Assembly (NCBI RefSeq): GCF_002218065.1
Contig: NZ_BDUB01000001.1
Span: 5,179,118-5,243,117, forward strand
DNA length: 64,000 nt
From: Nodularia sp. NIES-3585
Lineage (GTDB): Bacteria; Cyanobacteriota; Cyanobacteriia; Cyanobacteriales; Nostocaceae
Direction: 5' to 3'
The position numbers and the translations under genes were made by a program. Every line of letters starts with the position of its first letter. The stretch's first letter is position 1. This document shows positions 37,168 to 46,028 of the stretch, one piece after another. The notes below the pieces were generated by a model. The model saw only the letters and a list, made by a program, of their open reading frames with translations. It did no database searches and was not told where the DNA came from.

Positions 37168-37750
37168 ATAGTAAAATTTGGATTTTTGAAAATTGCCAGC
37201 TACTTTCAGGAAGTTTCATGTTTTATGAGCATGGAAAATTCAGCAAAGAAAAGTTTAATTCTTTGCAAAGCAGCAGACGCTATTTTTTTTATACGTGGCG
37301 ATTCGCTGAATACGAATCACTCATAGACAAAGCTTAGATCAAAGACATCTAAAAAACTTGAGCAAAAAAACTTACATAAATACAAGTTTTTCTGACAGCT
37401 AATTTTCATGGCGTTAAAGATAGTTTACAGCCTCGTGGGTCAATATGATTCATAGACTAACTTAAATATAAAAGAAATATTAAATTGCTTTCATAGACAA
37501 AAGGTTATGGATGTTAATTAAATTTAATACAAATAATTGATATGATAAGGGAAAATTATATAAAATTAAAAATGAAGGTTTTTTCTTGAGTGAGAAACCA
37601 TCGAGTACTATACGGGGATCGAGAAAGTAGTCACCTTAATTAAGGAAGTCTCAAAGTTCAGAATTAACTATACAAGCTATAAAAATAATCCATCAAACCA
37701 GAATAAATATAAATGGTAAGATGCACCCAAATCATTAATACTGCGTCCAA
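37168..37750. promoter_or_regulatory. bicA upstream region with three copies of TCATAGACWAA
   Basis: This 583-bp AT-rich stretch holds no gene. The 11-mer TCATAGAC(A/T)AA occurs three times on the plus strand, at 37321-37331, 37450-37460 and 37491-37501. The copies could be binding sites for a regulator of bicA or of an unmapped transcript, though this rests only on sequence repetition. I found no convincing match to the known inorganic-carbon regulator motifs by eye. Confidence 0.35.
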
Positions 37751-39223
37751 TCACCCAGATTGCCGCCAATCTACTGGAGCTTCTAAATAGTCAGGTAGAC
37801 GAGTTGTGCGATCGCCTAAGGCCATTCTAATCTGTTGTAACTGGACATTTTTTGCTCCTGTCAAAATAGCTCCTTCCAGTTTGACATCACAGAAGTTAGC
37901 ATCCGATAGGTTAGCTCCCATGAGGTTAGTTCCAGAAAGGTTAGCTTGAAAAAGACTAGCCTTATTCAGGTCTGAACCCATGAGATTGGCTCTATCTAAG
38001 TCAGCTTCAGCAAAACTGGCTTCGGTGAGGTCGGCAAAAAAGATTTCTGTTTGTTGTAATTTAGCAGCATTCAGGTTCGCCCCAGAGAGGTTCGCCCCAT
38101 TCAAATTAGCTCCTTGGAGATTGGCTCCAATTAGTCCGGCAAATTGCAGATTGGCTTTACCCAGTTTCGCCCATTGCAAGTTAGCTAGAAACAACTTTGC
38201 GCCAGAGAGGTTAGCAACTTTCAAGGTCGCCTGTTGCAAATTAGCTTTATAAAGGTTAGCCCCAGAGAGGTTAGCTGCACGCAGACTTGCTCCCAAAAGG
38301 TTGGCTTCTCGTAAATTTGCCCCACAAAGGTGAGCATGATTCAAGTTTGCCCAACAGAGGTTGGCTCGATTCAGGTTAGCTTTGAGCAGGTTGGCTGCAT
38401 ATAGAATACAGCCAGTGAGTTGAGCGCCGTCCAGATTGGCCTCACACAGGTAGGAACCTCGCAGGTTAGCTCCACAAAGGTTAGAACCGCGCAAATCGGC
38501 TCTTTCTAGGTTCGCTTCCAGCAAGTCGGCTCGCCGAATATCGGTATTACGTAAATCGAGTTTTTGATCTTGCGCTTCTAGCAGAGAATTACGCCGTCCG
38601 ATTACAGTTAAGGCTGCTTGAATATCTCGGCGAATTTTTGGTAAGACTTCGTGGTTGTTCTGTTCCTCCTTCTGTGTCCGACGCGCCCCGCTTTTGTATC
38701 TCCCCAAGTATATTGGCTTTAAATATTCCAGCCTTTGTTGTTCTTCCTCTGTTTGAATGGGAGCATTTTCCCGGACAAAAGCCGTGAGGATTTCCATGAT
38801 TGTCCAGTGTTCTTTGGGGAAATCTTGTGCAACTCTTTCTAAAACATAAATTGCACCTGTTCGGGTTTCAATTTTTTCATGTCCAAGCTGGGTAATTGCT
38901 CCCATAAAGCGGTCTACAATCAGCTTTTCTTGAGTCAGTTGGGAGTTTTGAATACTAATTTCGTTGCTTTTTTCAGCCGCGATCGCATTTTTGTGCATAG
39001 CTTCCGCACGCTTTGCTGCATAGTAAGCATTAATCAACACTGCCAAGCCCAGAAAAACTATAGCCGTGGTTGTTAATACCTGATTTCGAGATTGTATTCG
39101 TTGGTCAACTGTCAATTCCTCAAGGTAGGACGATGCAAAAACAATCAAAGTTAGTGAAAGCACAAACAGCACTGTTATAGCTATCAACCAACGCCAGAAT
39201 TTGTCTGTCTTATAAGCAGACAT
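37751..39223 (-). CDS. Membrane-anchored pentapeptide repeat protein (paralogue 1)
   Basis: From the ATG at 39223 this encodes about 490 residues; an in-frame ATG at 39241 is also possible. Two membrane helices (about 10-32 and 54-72) are followed by a cytoplasmic helical domain with DRFMGAITQLGHEKIETRTGAIYVLERVAQDFPKEHWTIMEILTAFVREN, a domain common to many cyanobacterial pentapeptide proteins. A linker (VIGRRNSLLEAQDQKLDL) leads to about 45 pentapeptide units from about 220 to 460 (ANLRGANLxx type), which should form a long right-handed beta-helix. The next gene on the same strand has the same linker and repeat type. The role of such proteins is not established. Confidence 0.88.
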   Translation of the reverse strand: MSAYKTDKFWRWLIAITVLFVLSLTLIVFASSYLEELTVDQRIQSRNQVLTTTAIVFLGLAVLINAYYAAKRAEAMHKNAIAAEKSNEISIQNSQLTQEKLIVDRFMGAITQLGHEKIETRTGAIYVLERVAQDFPKEHWTIMEILTAFVRENAPIQTEEEQQRLEYLKPIYLGRYKSGARRTQKEEQNNHEVLPKIRRDIQAALTVIGRRNSLLEAQDQKLDLRNTDIRRADLLEANLERADLRGSNLCGANLRGSYLCEANLDGAQLTGCILYAANLLKANLNRANLCWANLNHAHLCGANLREANLLGASLRAANLSGANLYKANLQQATLKVANLSGAKLFLANLQWAKLGKANLQFAGLIGANLQGANLNGANLSGANLNAAKLQQTEIFFADLTEASFAEADLDRANLMGSDLNKASLFQANLSGTNLMGANLSDANFCDVKLEGAILTGAKNVQLQQIRMALGDRTTRLPDYLEAPVDWRQSG

Positions 39224-39241
39224 AGCAGTAATATTCCTCAC

Positions 39242-39531
39242 AACACAGAATTATTACTTAGAGTTTAGGAAAAATTAGTATATCATTTAGCTTGAAATTT
39301 GAATATGCCCCACAACTAGGAATTTTTGAACATATACCATAAGACTGAAGCAATCATACTTTTTTGAGTCCAATTGCATTAAATATAACAGTAATTTAAT
39401 TTATTCGTGCGATCTGCTTGCAGCAGCGCTGTACGCGATCGCGGAAGGTGGGGCTTTGTTCATCCCCTCTATGAAGCCCACCCTTTAAGGGACAGTATTT
39501 ACATCATTTTTCCCCAGAGGGCTAATTTTTT
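39242..39531. other. Intergenic region with dispersed inverted repeats
   Basis: No gene is supported. GGTGGGGCTT (39447-39456) faces AAGCCCACC (39474-39482), and ATCTGCTTGCAGCAGC near 39415 is repeated inverted near 45660-45685. HIP1-like GCGATCGC sequence occurs in between. Confidence 0.45.
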
Positions 39532-40347
39532 TCATCCAAATTTGGCTTCTCGGAGATTTGCGCCTGTGAGCATAGTTTCACCGAGAGTAGCTCCGTGTAG
39601 ATTTGCTAGATATAAATTAGCCTGCTGCAAATTAGCACCGGCAAGATTAGCCCCAGAGAGGTTAGCTGCACTGAGAATTGCACCAGAGAGATTAGCCCCA
39701 GAAAGGTTAGCCCCAGAGAGGTTAGCTGCACTGAGAATTACTCCAGAGAGGTTAGCCCCAGAAAGGTTAGCCCCAGAGAGATTAACTTGATATAGATTTG
39801 CCAGTTCTAGGTTAGCTTGATTGAGATCCGCTCCTCTCATATCTGTCTGGCTCAAATCCAGCTGTCCGTCTGACTCGACTTTATGAGTATTTCTTCTCCC
39901 AATTACTGTCAGGGCTACTTGAATATCTGTAGGAATTGTTGGTGATGGATTGTTGTTAAACCTATTTTGATTGATATCAGCAGCATGATTTTGCACAAAA
40001 TTCGTGAGAATACCCATTACTTCCCAATGATATTGGGGATAATTTTGAGAAAATTCTTCTAAATGATAAATTACTGCTAGTCTGTTATCCATATTTTCAT
40101 GATTTAGATGTTTTGCCACTAACAATAAAGGATTTTGTAGCGCTGAAAACGTAATATCTACTACTTTTTCTTGAGCAGTAACTATCCCCAGGATGATTTG
40201 TTTTAATGGTATCTGATTATTAGCTAGATGTTGTTTTAATTGTCCTAATATTTTGTAAGTATTAATAATGGCTGTTAACATAGAGATACTATTTTTAAAA
40301 CTTTTACTAATGTATCCTATTGTGGTTGGAGAGAAAAATTTAAACAT
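39532..40347 (-). CDS. Pentapeptide repeat protein (paralogue 2)
   Basis: This 271-residue protein resembles the upstream gene product: it has the same helical module (NPLLLVAKHLNHENMDNRLAVIYHLEEFSQNYPQYHWEVMGILTNFVQNHA), the same ALTVIGRRNT linker and about 20 pentapeptide units from residue 170. It lacks clear membrane spans. The DNA at 39661-39720 and 39721-39780 is a 60-bp direct tandem repeat differing at three positions, so four pentapeptides (20 residues) were recently duplicated in frame. The repeated unit is the sequence LSGANLSGANLSGxILSAAN. The start at 40347 is the first in-frame ATG and not otherwise supported. Confidence 0.85.
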   Translation of the reverse strand: MFKFFSPTTIGYISKSFKNSISMLTAIINTYKILGQLKQHLANNQIPLKQIILGIVTAQEKVVDITFSALQNPLLLVAKHLNHENMDNRLAVIYHLEEFSQNYPQYHWEVMGILTNFVQNHAADINQNRFNNNPSPTIPTDIQVALTVIGRRNTHKVESDGQLDLSQTDMRGADLNQANLELANLYQVNLSGANLSGANLSGVILSAANLSGANLSGANLSGAILSAANLSGANLAGANLQQANLYLANLHGATLGETMLTGANLREAKFG

Positions 40348-40632
40348 TAGTAAAAATAATGATTTTTTATGTCAAAAAAATAAGTCAATTCCGAATTAGT
40401 TTGTAAGTATAATTAATGCAAACTTTCTTATACATTATATTTGCCGTGAAATAGTATAATTTTATTCTACCTACAGCCTTATTTTACTTTGAGTAAGAAG
40501 TTTACTTGTTTGATAAATTTAAATCACATAAATTAAAAATAGAGCTAATTTTTTCTTTCAAAACCAATACTAATATTACCGATAATCAGCGGCTAAAAAA
40601 ATAAGTTTAGTGTTAAATATAAAATTTACTGA
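40348..40632. other. AT-rich intergenic region, no feature recognised
   Basis: This 285-bp divergent gap between the pentapeptide gene and the flavoprotein gene is very AT-rich and has no repeat, RNA or reading frame that I can support. It must contain promoters for both genes. Confidence 0.4.
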
Positions 40633-41889
40633 ATGACAAAATCAATCATTGGTGTACAAATGCAGAAAAATATACAGCCTATTAAAAAAACTGTGGTGTT
40701 AATTGGTGGTGGACATAGCCATGCCATTGTATTAAAGATGTTTGGCATGAACCCTTTGCCAGGAGTACATTTAACTTTGATTACCCCAACCTCAGATACA
40801 CCCTACTCTGGGATGCTACCAGGACACATTGCGGGATTTTATAAATATGATGAATGCCACATTGACTTACGAAAACTGGCTAATTTTGCTCAAGCACACT
40901 TATATATTGATAGCGCGGTGGGACTGGATTTGAATAATCACAAAGTAATTTGTGCCAACGGTACAGCCATAAACTTTGATGTCTTGTCTATTGATATTGG
41001 CAGTAATCCAGCCACGATATCTGTATCAGGTGCCACAGAATATGCAATTGCGGCTAAACCAGTGCCAAGATTATTGCAACATTGGTATCAGCTACTAGAA
41101 AGTGTAGCGAAAAATCCCAAAAAACCTATTAATATAGCGATTGTAGGTGGTGGTGCTGGTGGTGTGGAGTTAGCACTATCGATGCAAACTCATTTACATG
41201 AGATTTTGCAACAAAATCACCAACCAATTCAAAATCTGGAAATCCATTTATTCCAGCGTCATGAAACACTGTTGCCTAATTACCATCATTCAGTGCAACG
41301 TCAATTTCAGCAGATTTTAATTAAGCGTGGTATCAATTTGCATCTAGGAGAAACTGTCTGCCAAATTGCACCAATGCGTAGCACATTAGCTAATAGAGAA
41401 ACTAAAGAAATCTTTGAGATTAAATGTGAATCTGGGTTATTGGTAGAATGTCACAAAATATTTTGGGTAACGCAAGCATCAGCACCCCAATGGTTAAAAA
41501 GTGCAGGACTTGGTACTGATGACCAAGGATTTATTTTGGTAGAGGATACATTACAATCTCAAACTCACCCAGAAGTATTCGCTGCGGGTGATATTGCGAC
41601 AATGGTCAATCATCCGCGTCCCAAAGCTGGGGTGTTTGCTGTGCGCCAAGGTCAGCCATTGTTTGAGAATTTACAAAGGACTTTATTAGGTCAGCCACTC
41701 AAACCCTACATACCACAGCAACAATATCTCAGTTTAATTGGGACTGGTGACAAACGCGCGATCGCTTGCAAAGGATCTTTAACTTCACCCCCGCATCAAC
41801 TCTTGTGGTGCTGGAAAGATTGGATTGACCGCCGCTTTATGCAACGGTTTAGGTTTGAGGAGGGGATGAGAGAGGCAAATAGATACTAA
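40633..41889 (+). CDS. FAD/NAD(P)-dependent oxidoreductase of the SelD-N-terminus type
   Basis: This 418-residue flavoprotein belongs to the pyridine nucleotide-disulfide oxidoreductase family best known as the N-terminal part of fused SelD proteins (TIGR03169). It begins VVLIGGGHSHAIVLKMFGMNP, a Rossmann FAD site with the unusual GGGHSH, and has a second nucleotide-binding motif IAIVGGGAGGVELALSM near 176-192. The C-terminal FAD motif is EVFAAGDIATM. No SelD kinase domain follows, so this is a free-standing version. The substrate is unknown, and relatives include type II NADH dehydrogenases. A second ATG at 40663 (MQKNIQ) could be the true start. Confidence 0.87.
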   Translation: MTKSIIGVQMQKNIQPIKKTVVLIGGGHSHAIVLKMFGMNPLPGVHLTLITPTSDTPYSGMLPGHIAGFYKYDECHIDLRKLANFAQAHLYIDSAVGLDLNNHKVICANGTAINFDVLSIDIGSNPATISVSGATEYAIAAKPVPRLLQHWYQLLESVAKNPKKPINIAIVGGGAGGVELALSMQTHLHEILQQNHQPIQNLEIHLFQRHETLLPNYHHSVQRQFQQILIKRGINLHLGETVCQIAPMRSTLANRETKEIFEIKCESGLLVECHKIFWVTQASAPQWLKSAGLGTDDQGFILVEDTLQSQTHPEVFAAGDIATMVNHPRPKAGVFAVRQGQPLFENLQRTLLGQPLKPYIPQQQYLSLIGTGDKRAIACKGSLTSPPHQLLWCWKDWIDRRFMQRFRFEEGMREANRY

Positions 41890-41980
41890 ACCTCTAATTT
41901 TGGTATAATTTGCAAGCAACCGTAAAATATCACCTTTTACTGGGTTTTTAGGCAATTTCAGTTAATTACAGGTCAAATAA

Positions 41981-42661
41981 ATGGGTCTTCAACTCGAAAG
42001 CATCATTCCTTGGGGACGTTCAATGCTTGAATATACCCAGATGTTTGATTTAACTCCTGAAGAATTAAAATTGAATATACTCGATTGTGCTGGTGGACCG
42101 GCTAGTTTCAATGCGGAAATGACACTTCAAGGCTACAAAGTTATTTCTTGTGACCCCGTTTATCAGTTCACCGCCGATGAAATTGCCCAACGCATTCAAG
42201 ACACTTATGAAATAGTTATCCAAGGCGTTAAAGCCAATCAAGAATTCTATGTTTGGCAGAATATCCCATCACCGGAAATGATGGGTGAAATTCGGATGGA
42301 GGCAATGCGTCAATTTTTAGGAGATTTCCCTAACGGAATTAATCAAGGGCGTTATCTAAAAGATGAATTACCTGTTTTACCTTTTGCCACAAATCAATTT
42401 TATTTAGCTTTGTGTTCCCACTTATTATTTACCTATTCTGAGCAACTTTCAGCAGAGTTTCATTTAGCATCGATTGTGGAAATGTGCCGAGTTGCCAAGG
42501 AAGTACGCATTTTTCCACTGTTACAATTATCTGGTGAATTATCTCCCTGGCTGCAACCAGTCATCAATGAATTACAACAACGGGGATATGCGACAGAAAT
42601 TAAACAAGTTGCTTATGAATTTCAGAAGAATGGCAACCAAATGTTATGTGTAAAATTATAG
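41981..42661 (+). CDS. SAM-dependent methyltransferase-like protein
   Basis: This 226-residue protein appears to be a class I methyltransferase-like protein. ILDCAGGPASFNAEMTLQGYKVISCDPVYQF (33-63) corresponds to motif I and the acidic ribose-binding residue, although the usual GxGxG is replaced by CAGGPAS. A DDE-like segment (LPFATNQFYLALCSHLLF) is the expected motif IV position. It is conserved among cyanobacteria as a hypothetical or methyltransferase, and no substrate is known. It begins 91 bp after the flavoprotein gene on the same strand and may be co-transcribed with it. Confidence 0.7.
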   Translation: MGLQLESIIPWGRSMLEYTQMFDLTPEELKLNILDCAGGPASFNAEMTLQGYKVISCDPVYQFTADEIAQRIQDTYEIVIQGVKANQEFYVWQNIPSPEMMGEIRMEAMRQFLGDFPNGINQGRYLKDELPVLPFATNQFYLALCSHLLFTYSEQLSAEFHLASIVEMCRVAKEVRIFPLLQLSGELSPWLQPVINELQQRGYATEIKQVAYEFQKNGNQMLCVKL

Positions 42662-43049
42662 GAATCCGATTTGATTATTGAAAAAATCTAAGTATATGTA
42701 GGGTGTGTTATGGCTTTAGCCTAACGCACCGTTTACCTGGTTTTATACCAAGATGTAGCAATCAAGAGGTAATAATAATTTTCCTGGAATTTGCATAAAG
42801 TGTGCGTATGAAACACCCAACTGTACGCCCATCAGAACAACTGCTAGAACCTGAAAAAGTTTGAGTAACATTGATGATTTCTCGTTAAAATTCAAAACTA
42901 ATGTCAAACTGCGCCTGTTATGCATAGTAGCTCTGCACTAGACAAAGTTACTCAACATCAGAGTATATTGAATTGAATGCCCGCTCAGGCGTGGTTTTAT
43001 TTCGTGTAGCCCCAAGCTTTAGCTTGCGGGAAATATCTTAAATTATCTC
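42662..43049. other. Intergenic region with a GGGTGTGTTA-type hairpin
   Basis: The dispersed hairpin GGGTGTGTTA with TAACGCACC lies at 42701-42730. The 60-codon minus-strand frame at 42743-42925 begins with ATG and contains a hydrophobic helix, but I do not find enough to call it a gene. A GTAGCCCCAAGCTTTAGCTTGCGG palindromic stretch near 43007-43030 is a second dispersed repeat. Confidence 0.45.
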
Positions 43050-43697
43050 ATGAATCAAATAGTTTGGATTGCAAGACACGCTAACCGCCTCGATTTCGTC
43101 AACCCTGATTGGTTTCTCACCGCCCAAAGACGTTATGATCCACCTTTGTCTGATGATGGTATGGTGCAAACACAGCAGTTAGCGAAACGCTTGCAATCAG
43201 AAAAAATTGCTCATATTTTCGCTTCTCCATTTCTGCGAACTGTCCAAACGGCTAACGCAGTTGCAGAAGTTTTAGATTTACCCATTAAACTAGAAACAGG
43301 TTTGAGTGAGTGGCTAAATCCGGACTGGATGACGGAAGAACCAGAAAGACTGTCAATTCCGGCCTTAGCAGAATTATTCCCCACAATTGATACTACCTAC
43401 ATACCGCGTATCGCCGCTCAATATCCTGAAACTCACGAACAAGTGCGGGAACGTTCTGGACAAACGGCTAGATGCTTGGCTACTGAATGCTATCCCCAAA
43501 ATATTTTGCTGGTAGGACATGGTGCATCTGTATTGGGGGCAGCAATGGGGCTAGTAGGAGTCATTGCCAAAACAGAAGTCAAGGCTTCTTTATGTTCCTT
43601 AGTAAAAATTGTGCGCCAAGGCGATGAATGGTTGCTAGAACTAAAGGGAGATACTTCTCATTTAACAGAGATAGAGTCAGTGATTCGATTTGCTTAA
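43050..43697 (+). CDS. Histidine phosphatase family protein
   Basis: This 215-residue protein is a branch of the histidine phosphatase superfamily. The phosphate-binding signature is ARHANRLDF (7-15), which has Asn in place of the usual Gly/Glu and so differs from the typical RHGE. SPFLRTVQTANAVAEVL follows, and the second histidine is in LLVGHGASVLGA. A catalytic role is probable, yet the variant first motif suggests a non-mutase substrate such as a phosphoprotein or other phosphoester. The DNA before it has only short dispersed repeats. Confidence 0.85.
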   Translation: MNQIVWIARHANRLDFVNPDWFLTAQRRYDPPLSDDGMVQTQQLAKRLQSEKIAHIFASPFLRTVQTANAVAEVLDLPIKLETGLSEWLNPDWMTEEPERLSIPALAELFPTIDTTYIPRIAAQYPETHEQVRERSGQTARCLATECYPQNILLVGHGASVLGAAMGLVGVIAKTEVKASLCSLVKIVRQGDEWLLELKGDTSHLTEIESVIRFA

Positions 43698-43785
43698 GTC
43701 CTTCATAGGGATTTTAAATAATAATTCGCTCCATCCTGGGTTTACGCTACAGAGAAAGTAATTAATTCGCTCGTTAAATTGTATG

Positions 43786-43927
43786 ACCAATAGTTCCTGA
43801 GTTGTACAAGCTGCTAAATTTATCTGTGGAATCAATCGAAAATCCGCAATCTAAAATTCTCAAGCCCCTACATTTATCTGTGGGTCGAACTAAAATCCAA
43901 AATCTAAAATCCAAAATCTAAAATTGT
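43786..43927 (+). repeat. A-rich heptad leader before glk
   Basis: AAAATCC/AAAATCT heptads occupy 43892-43925 and end at the glk start codon. The upstream part contains TGACCAATAGTT and ATTTATCTGTGG. The arrangement is mirrored, in the same order, at 57078-57162 upstream of the dihydroorotase-like gene. Confidence 0.75.
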
Positions 43928-44953
43928 ATGACCTTGTTACTAGCCGGAGACATCGGCGGCACAAAAACTATTTTGCGGTTGGTGGAAGCATCAGATTCAC
44001 TAGAGTTACAGACTATTTATGAGGAAACTTACCGCAGTGGCGATTTTCCGGATTTAGTCCCGTTGGTGCAGCAGTTTTTAATCAAGGCGAATACGCCCGT
44101 ACCACAAAAGGCTTGTTTTGCGATCGCGGGGCCAGTGGTAGATAATACAGCCAAGCTGACCAATTTAACTTGGTTTCTCGATACTGACCGTTTAAAACAA
44201 GAGTTAGGCATTGATTCGATGTGTCTAATTAATGACTTTGCGGCTGTGGGTTACGGCATTTTTGGGTTAAGTAAAAAAGATTTGCTGACTTTGCAAGTTG
44301 GTAAACACAAATTAGAAGCACCTATTGCCATTATTGGGGCTGGGACTGGCTTAGGACAAGGATTTTTGATTAAACAGGGCAATTACTACCAAGTCTTTCC
44401 CTCAGAGGGCGGACACGCTGATTTTGCTCCCCGTAGTGAGTTGGAATTTCAGCTATTGAAATACCTCCTGGATAAACATGATATCCAGCGTGTTTCTGTG
44501 GAAAGGGTAGTTTCGGGACAGGGAGTTGTGGCAATTTACCAATTTCTGCGAGACAGAAAAATATCGGGTGAATCACCAGAAATTGCCCAAGTTGTCAGAA
44601 CCTGGGAACAACAAGCCGGACAGCAAGAAAAGACCGTAGATCCAGGTGCTGCTATTGGTGTAGCTGCAATCCAAGGAAGCGATCGCCTGTCAGTACAAAC
44701 CTTACAATTATTTGTAGATATTTACGGTGCAGAAGCCGGGAATCTTGCCCTGAAATTCTTACCTTACGGCGGCTTATATATCGCTGGTGGGATTGCGCCC
44801 AAAATCCAAACCCTGCTGCAAAAAGGCAATTTTCTCTTAAACTTCAGTCAAAAAGGCAGGATGCGTTCCCTCCTTGAAGATATACCCGTGTATATTATTC
44901 TCAATCAACAAGTGGGGCTAATTGGTGCAGCTTTACGTGCAGCTAGGCTATAA
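43928..44953 (+). CDS. glk: Glucokinase
   Basis: This 341-residue protein is a glucokinase of the Escherichia coli type, phosphorylating glucose with ATP to glucose 6-phosphate. The ATP-binding motif AGDIGGTKT is at residues 6-14. LINDFAAVGYGI contains the catalytic Asp, and PSEGGHADFAPRSE is the glucose-binding stretch. APIAIIGAGTGLGQGFL is typical. Length is close to 321 plus an insertion near residues 210-230 (SPEIAQVVRTWEQQAGQQ). The region before its ATG is a heptad-repeat leader that ends directly at the start codon. Confidence 0.95.
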   Translation: MTLLLAGDIGGTKTILRLVEASDSLELQTIYEETYRSGDFPDLVPLVQQFLIKANTPVPQKACFAIAGPVVDNTAKLTNLTWFLDTDRLKQELGIDSMCLINDFAAVGYGIFGLSKKDLLTLQVGKHKLEAPIAIIGAGTGLGQGFLIKQGNYYQVFPSEGGHADFAPRSELEFQLLKYLLDKHDIQRVSVERVVSGQGVVAIYQFLRDRKISGESPEIAQVVRTWEQQAGQQEKTVDPGAAIGVAAIQGSDRLSVQTLQLFVDIYGAEAGNLALKFLPYGGLYIAGGIAPKIQTLLQKGNFLLNFSQKGRMRSLLEDIPVYIILNQQVGLIGAALRAARL

Positions 44954-44995
44954 CAACTAGCATCAGTAATATCTGCATCTGCAATAGCTAGAATT

Positions 44996-45571
44996 ATGAC
45001 TATTAGATATTTATTCCCACTCATCACCGCCACTGTTATCTGTGGTGGATCTGCCTTAGTAGAAGCAAATCAACCCCAACAACCTCCAGTTGTACAGCCA
45101 CAATGGAAAGTATTCACTGCCCCAGACAGGCGCTTTAGTGTTCTGATGCCAGGAAAACCAGATAGGAATACCGAAATCCAAAAAACCTATATGGGGGAAA
45201 TTAACTTAGAAATATTTGTTGCCGAACCCCCCAAGCAGGAAGTAGCATACTTGGTTGTTTATAATGATTTTCCTTACAGTTATGCTCAAATGACTAGTCC
45301 CCAAACAATACTGAATAATGCCAGAGATATGGCTTTAAAAACTACCAAAAGTAATTTAATTAGTCAGCGGAATATTCGTAGTTCTAATGGTCATCCTGGC
45401 AAAGAAATTGAGTATGTCAACGCTGGCGGCAAAATCACCAGAAGCAGAATGTATGTTGCGGAGGGTCGTTTGTATCAAGTTATGGCGATTACAAGTAAAA
45501 AACAGCAGCCAACTTTAGCAAGAACCATTACAGGGTATTTAAATTCCTTTCATTTGGTTTTGCAAAAGTGA
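44996..45571 (+). CDS. Exported conserved hypothetical protein
   Basis: This 191-residue protein starts with a signal peptide (RYLFPLITATVICGGSALVEA). The mature part WKVFTAPDRRFSVLMPGKPDRNTEIQ, then VAYLVVYNDFPYSY and GHPGKEIEYVNAGGKITRSRMYVAEGRLYQVMAITSKKQQ, is a pattern seen in cyanobacterial exported proteins of unknown function, with some resemblance to PsbP-like folds. It lies 42 bp after glk on the same strand and may be transcribed with it. Confidence 0.78.
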   Translation: MTIRYLFPLITATVICGGSALVEANQPQQPPVVQPQWKVFTAPDRRFSVLMPGKPDRNTEIQKTYMGEINLEIFVAEPPKQEVAYLVVYNDFPYSYAQMTSPQTILNNARDMALKTTKSNLISQRNIRSSNGHPGKEIEYVNAGGKITRSRMYVAEGRLYQVMAITSKKQQPTLARTITGYLNSFHLVLQK

Positions 45572-46028
45572 GATTAATTGCTTGAATTTAATCAATTGCT
45601 GGCAGAAGAGGTGCTTGCCGTATGTAAGCACTTTCTCTTATGCTTATGTGATGCGATGCGATCGCGAAGTGCTGCTGCAAGCAGATCGAATTAGATTAAG
45701 ATGATTAATCGTGGTTAGTTTGACGCACTAGCAGCATCTGAGTTTGAGGTTGTGGATTACACACACAATTTTAAATAATATAAAGGCTCGACAATTTTAG
45801 ACAATAGTTTTATGATAGGTCTAACAGCTTGATGTTTGGCAGACCTATAGTGAGGTCAAAAACCCTGGGAGGTTCGCCAAATCGCCAGAACCTTGATAAT
45901 TAAATAGTTATAGCGTTTCACCAGTTTCAGTTGGCAATTTTCTAAAGCTTGTAATGGGCTTTCTAGATCAGGTTTGCCAAAACTGCCTCTATAATCGCCT
46001 TGTAGACTATGTTTCAGATGGCGAATTG
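45572..46028. other. Region between the exported protein and the CRISPR array, probable leader
   Basis: This 457-bp gap has no gene. It contains the dispersed ATCGCGAAGTGCTGCTGCAA-type repeat near 45660-45690, an inverted copy of one at 39413-39440. The last 230 bp before the first repeat (about 45790-46028) includes GGGAGGTTCGCCAAATCGCC and is the probable CRISPR leader, assuming transcription from left to right. The direction is inferred from the repeat end (GGACTGAAAC). Confidence 0.45.

Noticed and set aside
42743-42925. 60-codon minus-strand frame with a hydrophobic helix
   Set aside because: The helix is suggestive, but there is no support beyond an open frame.
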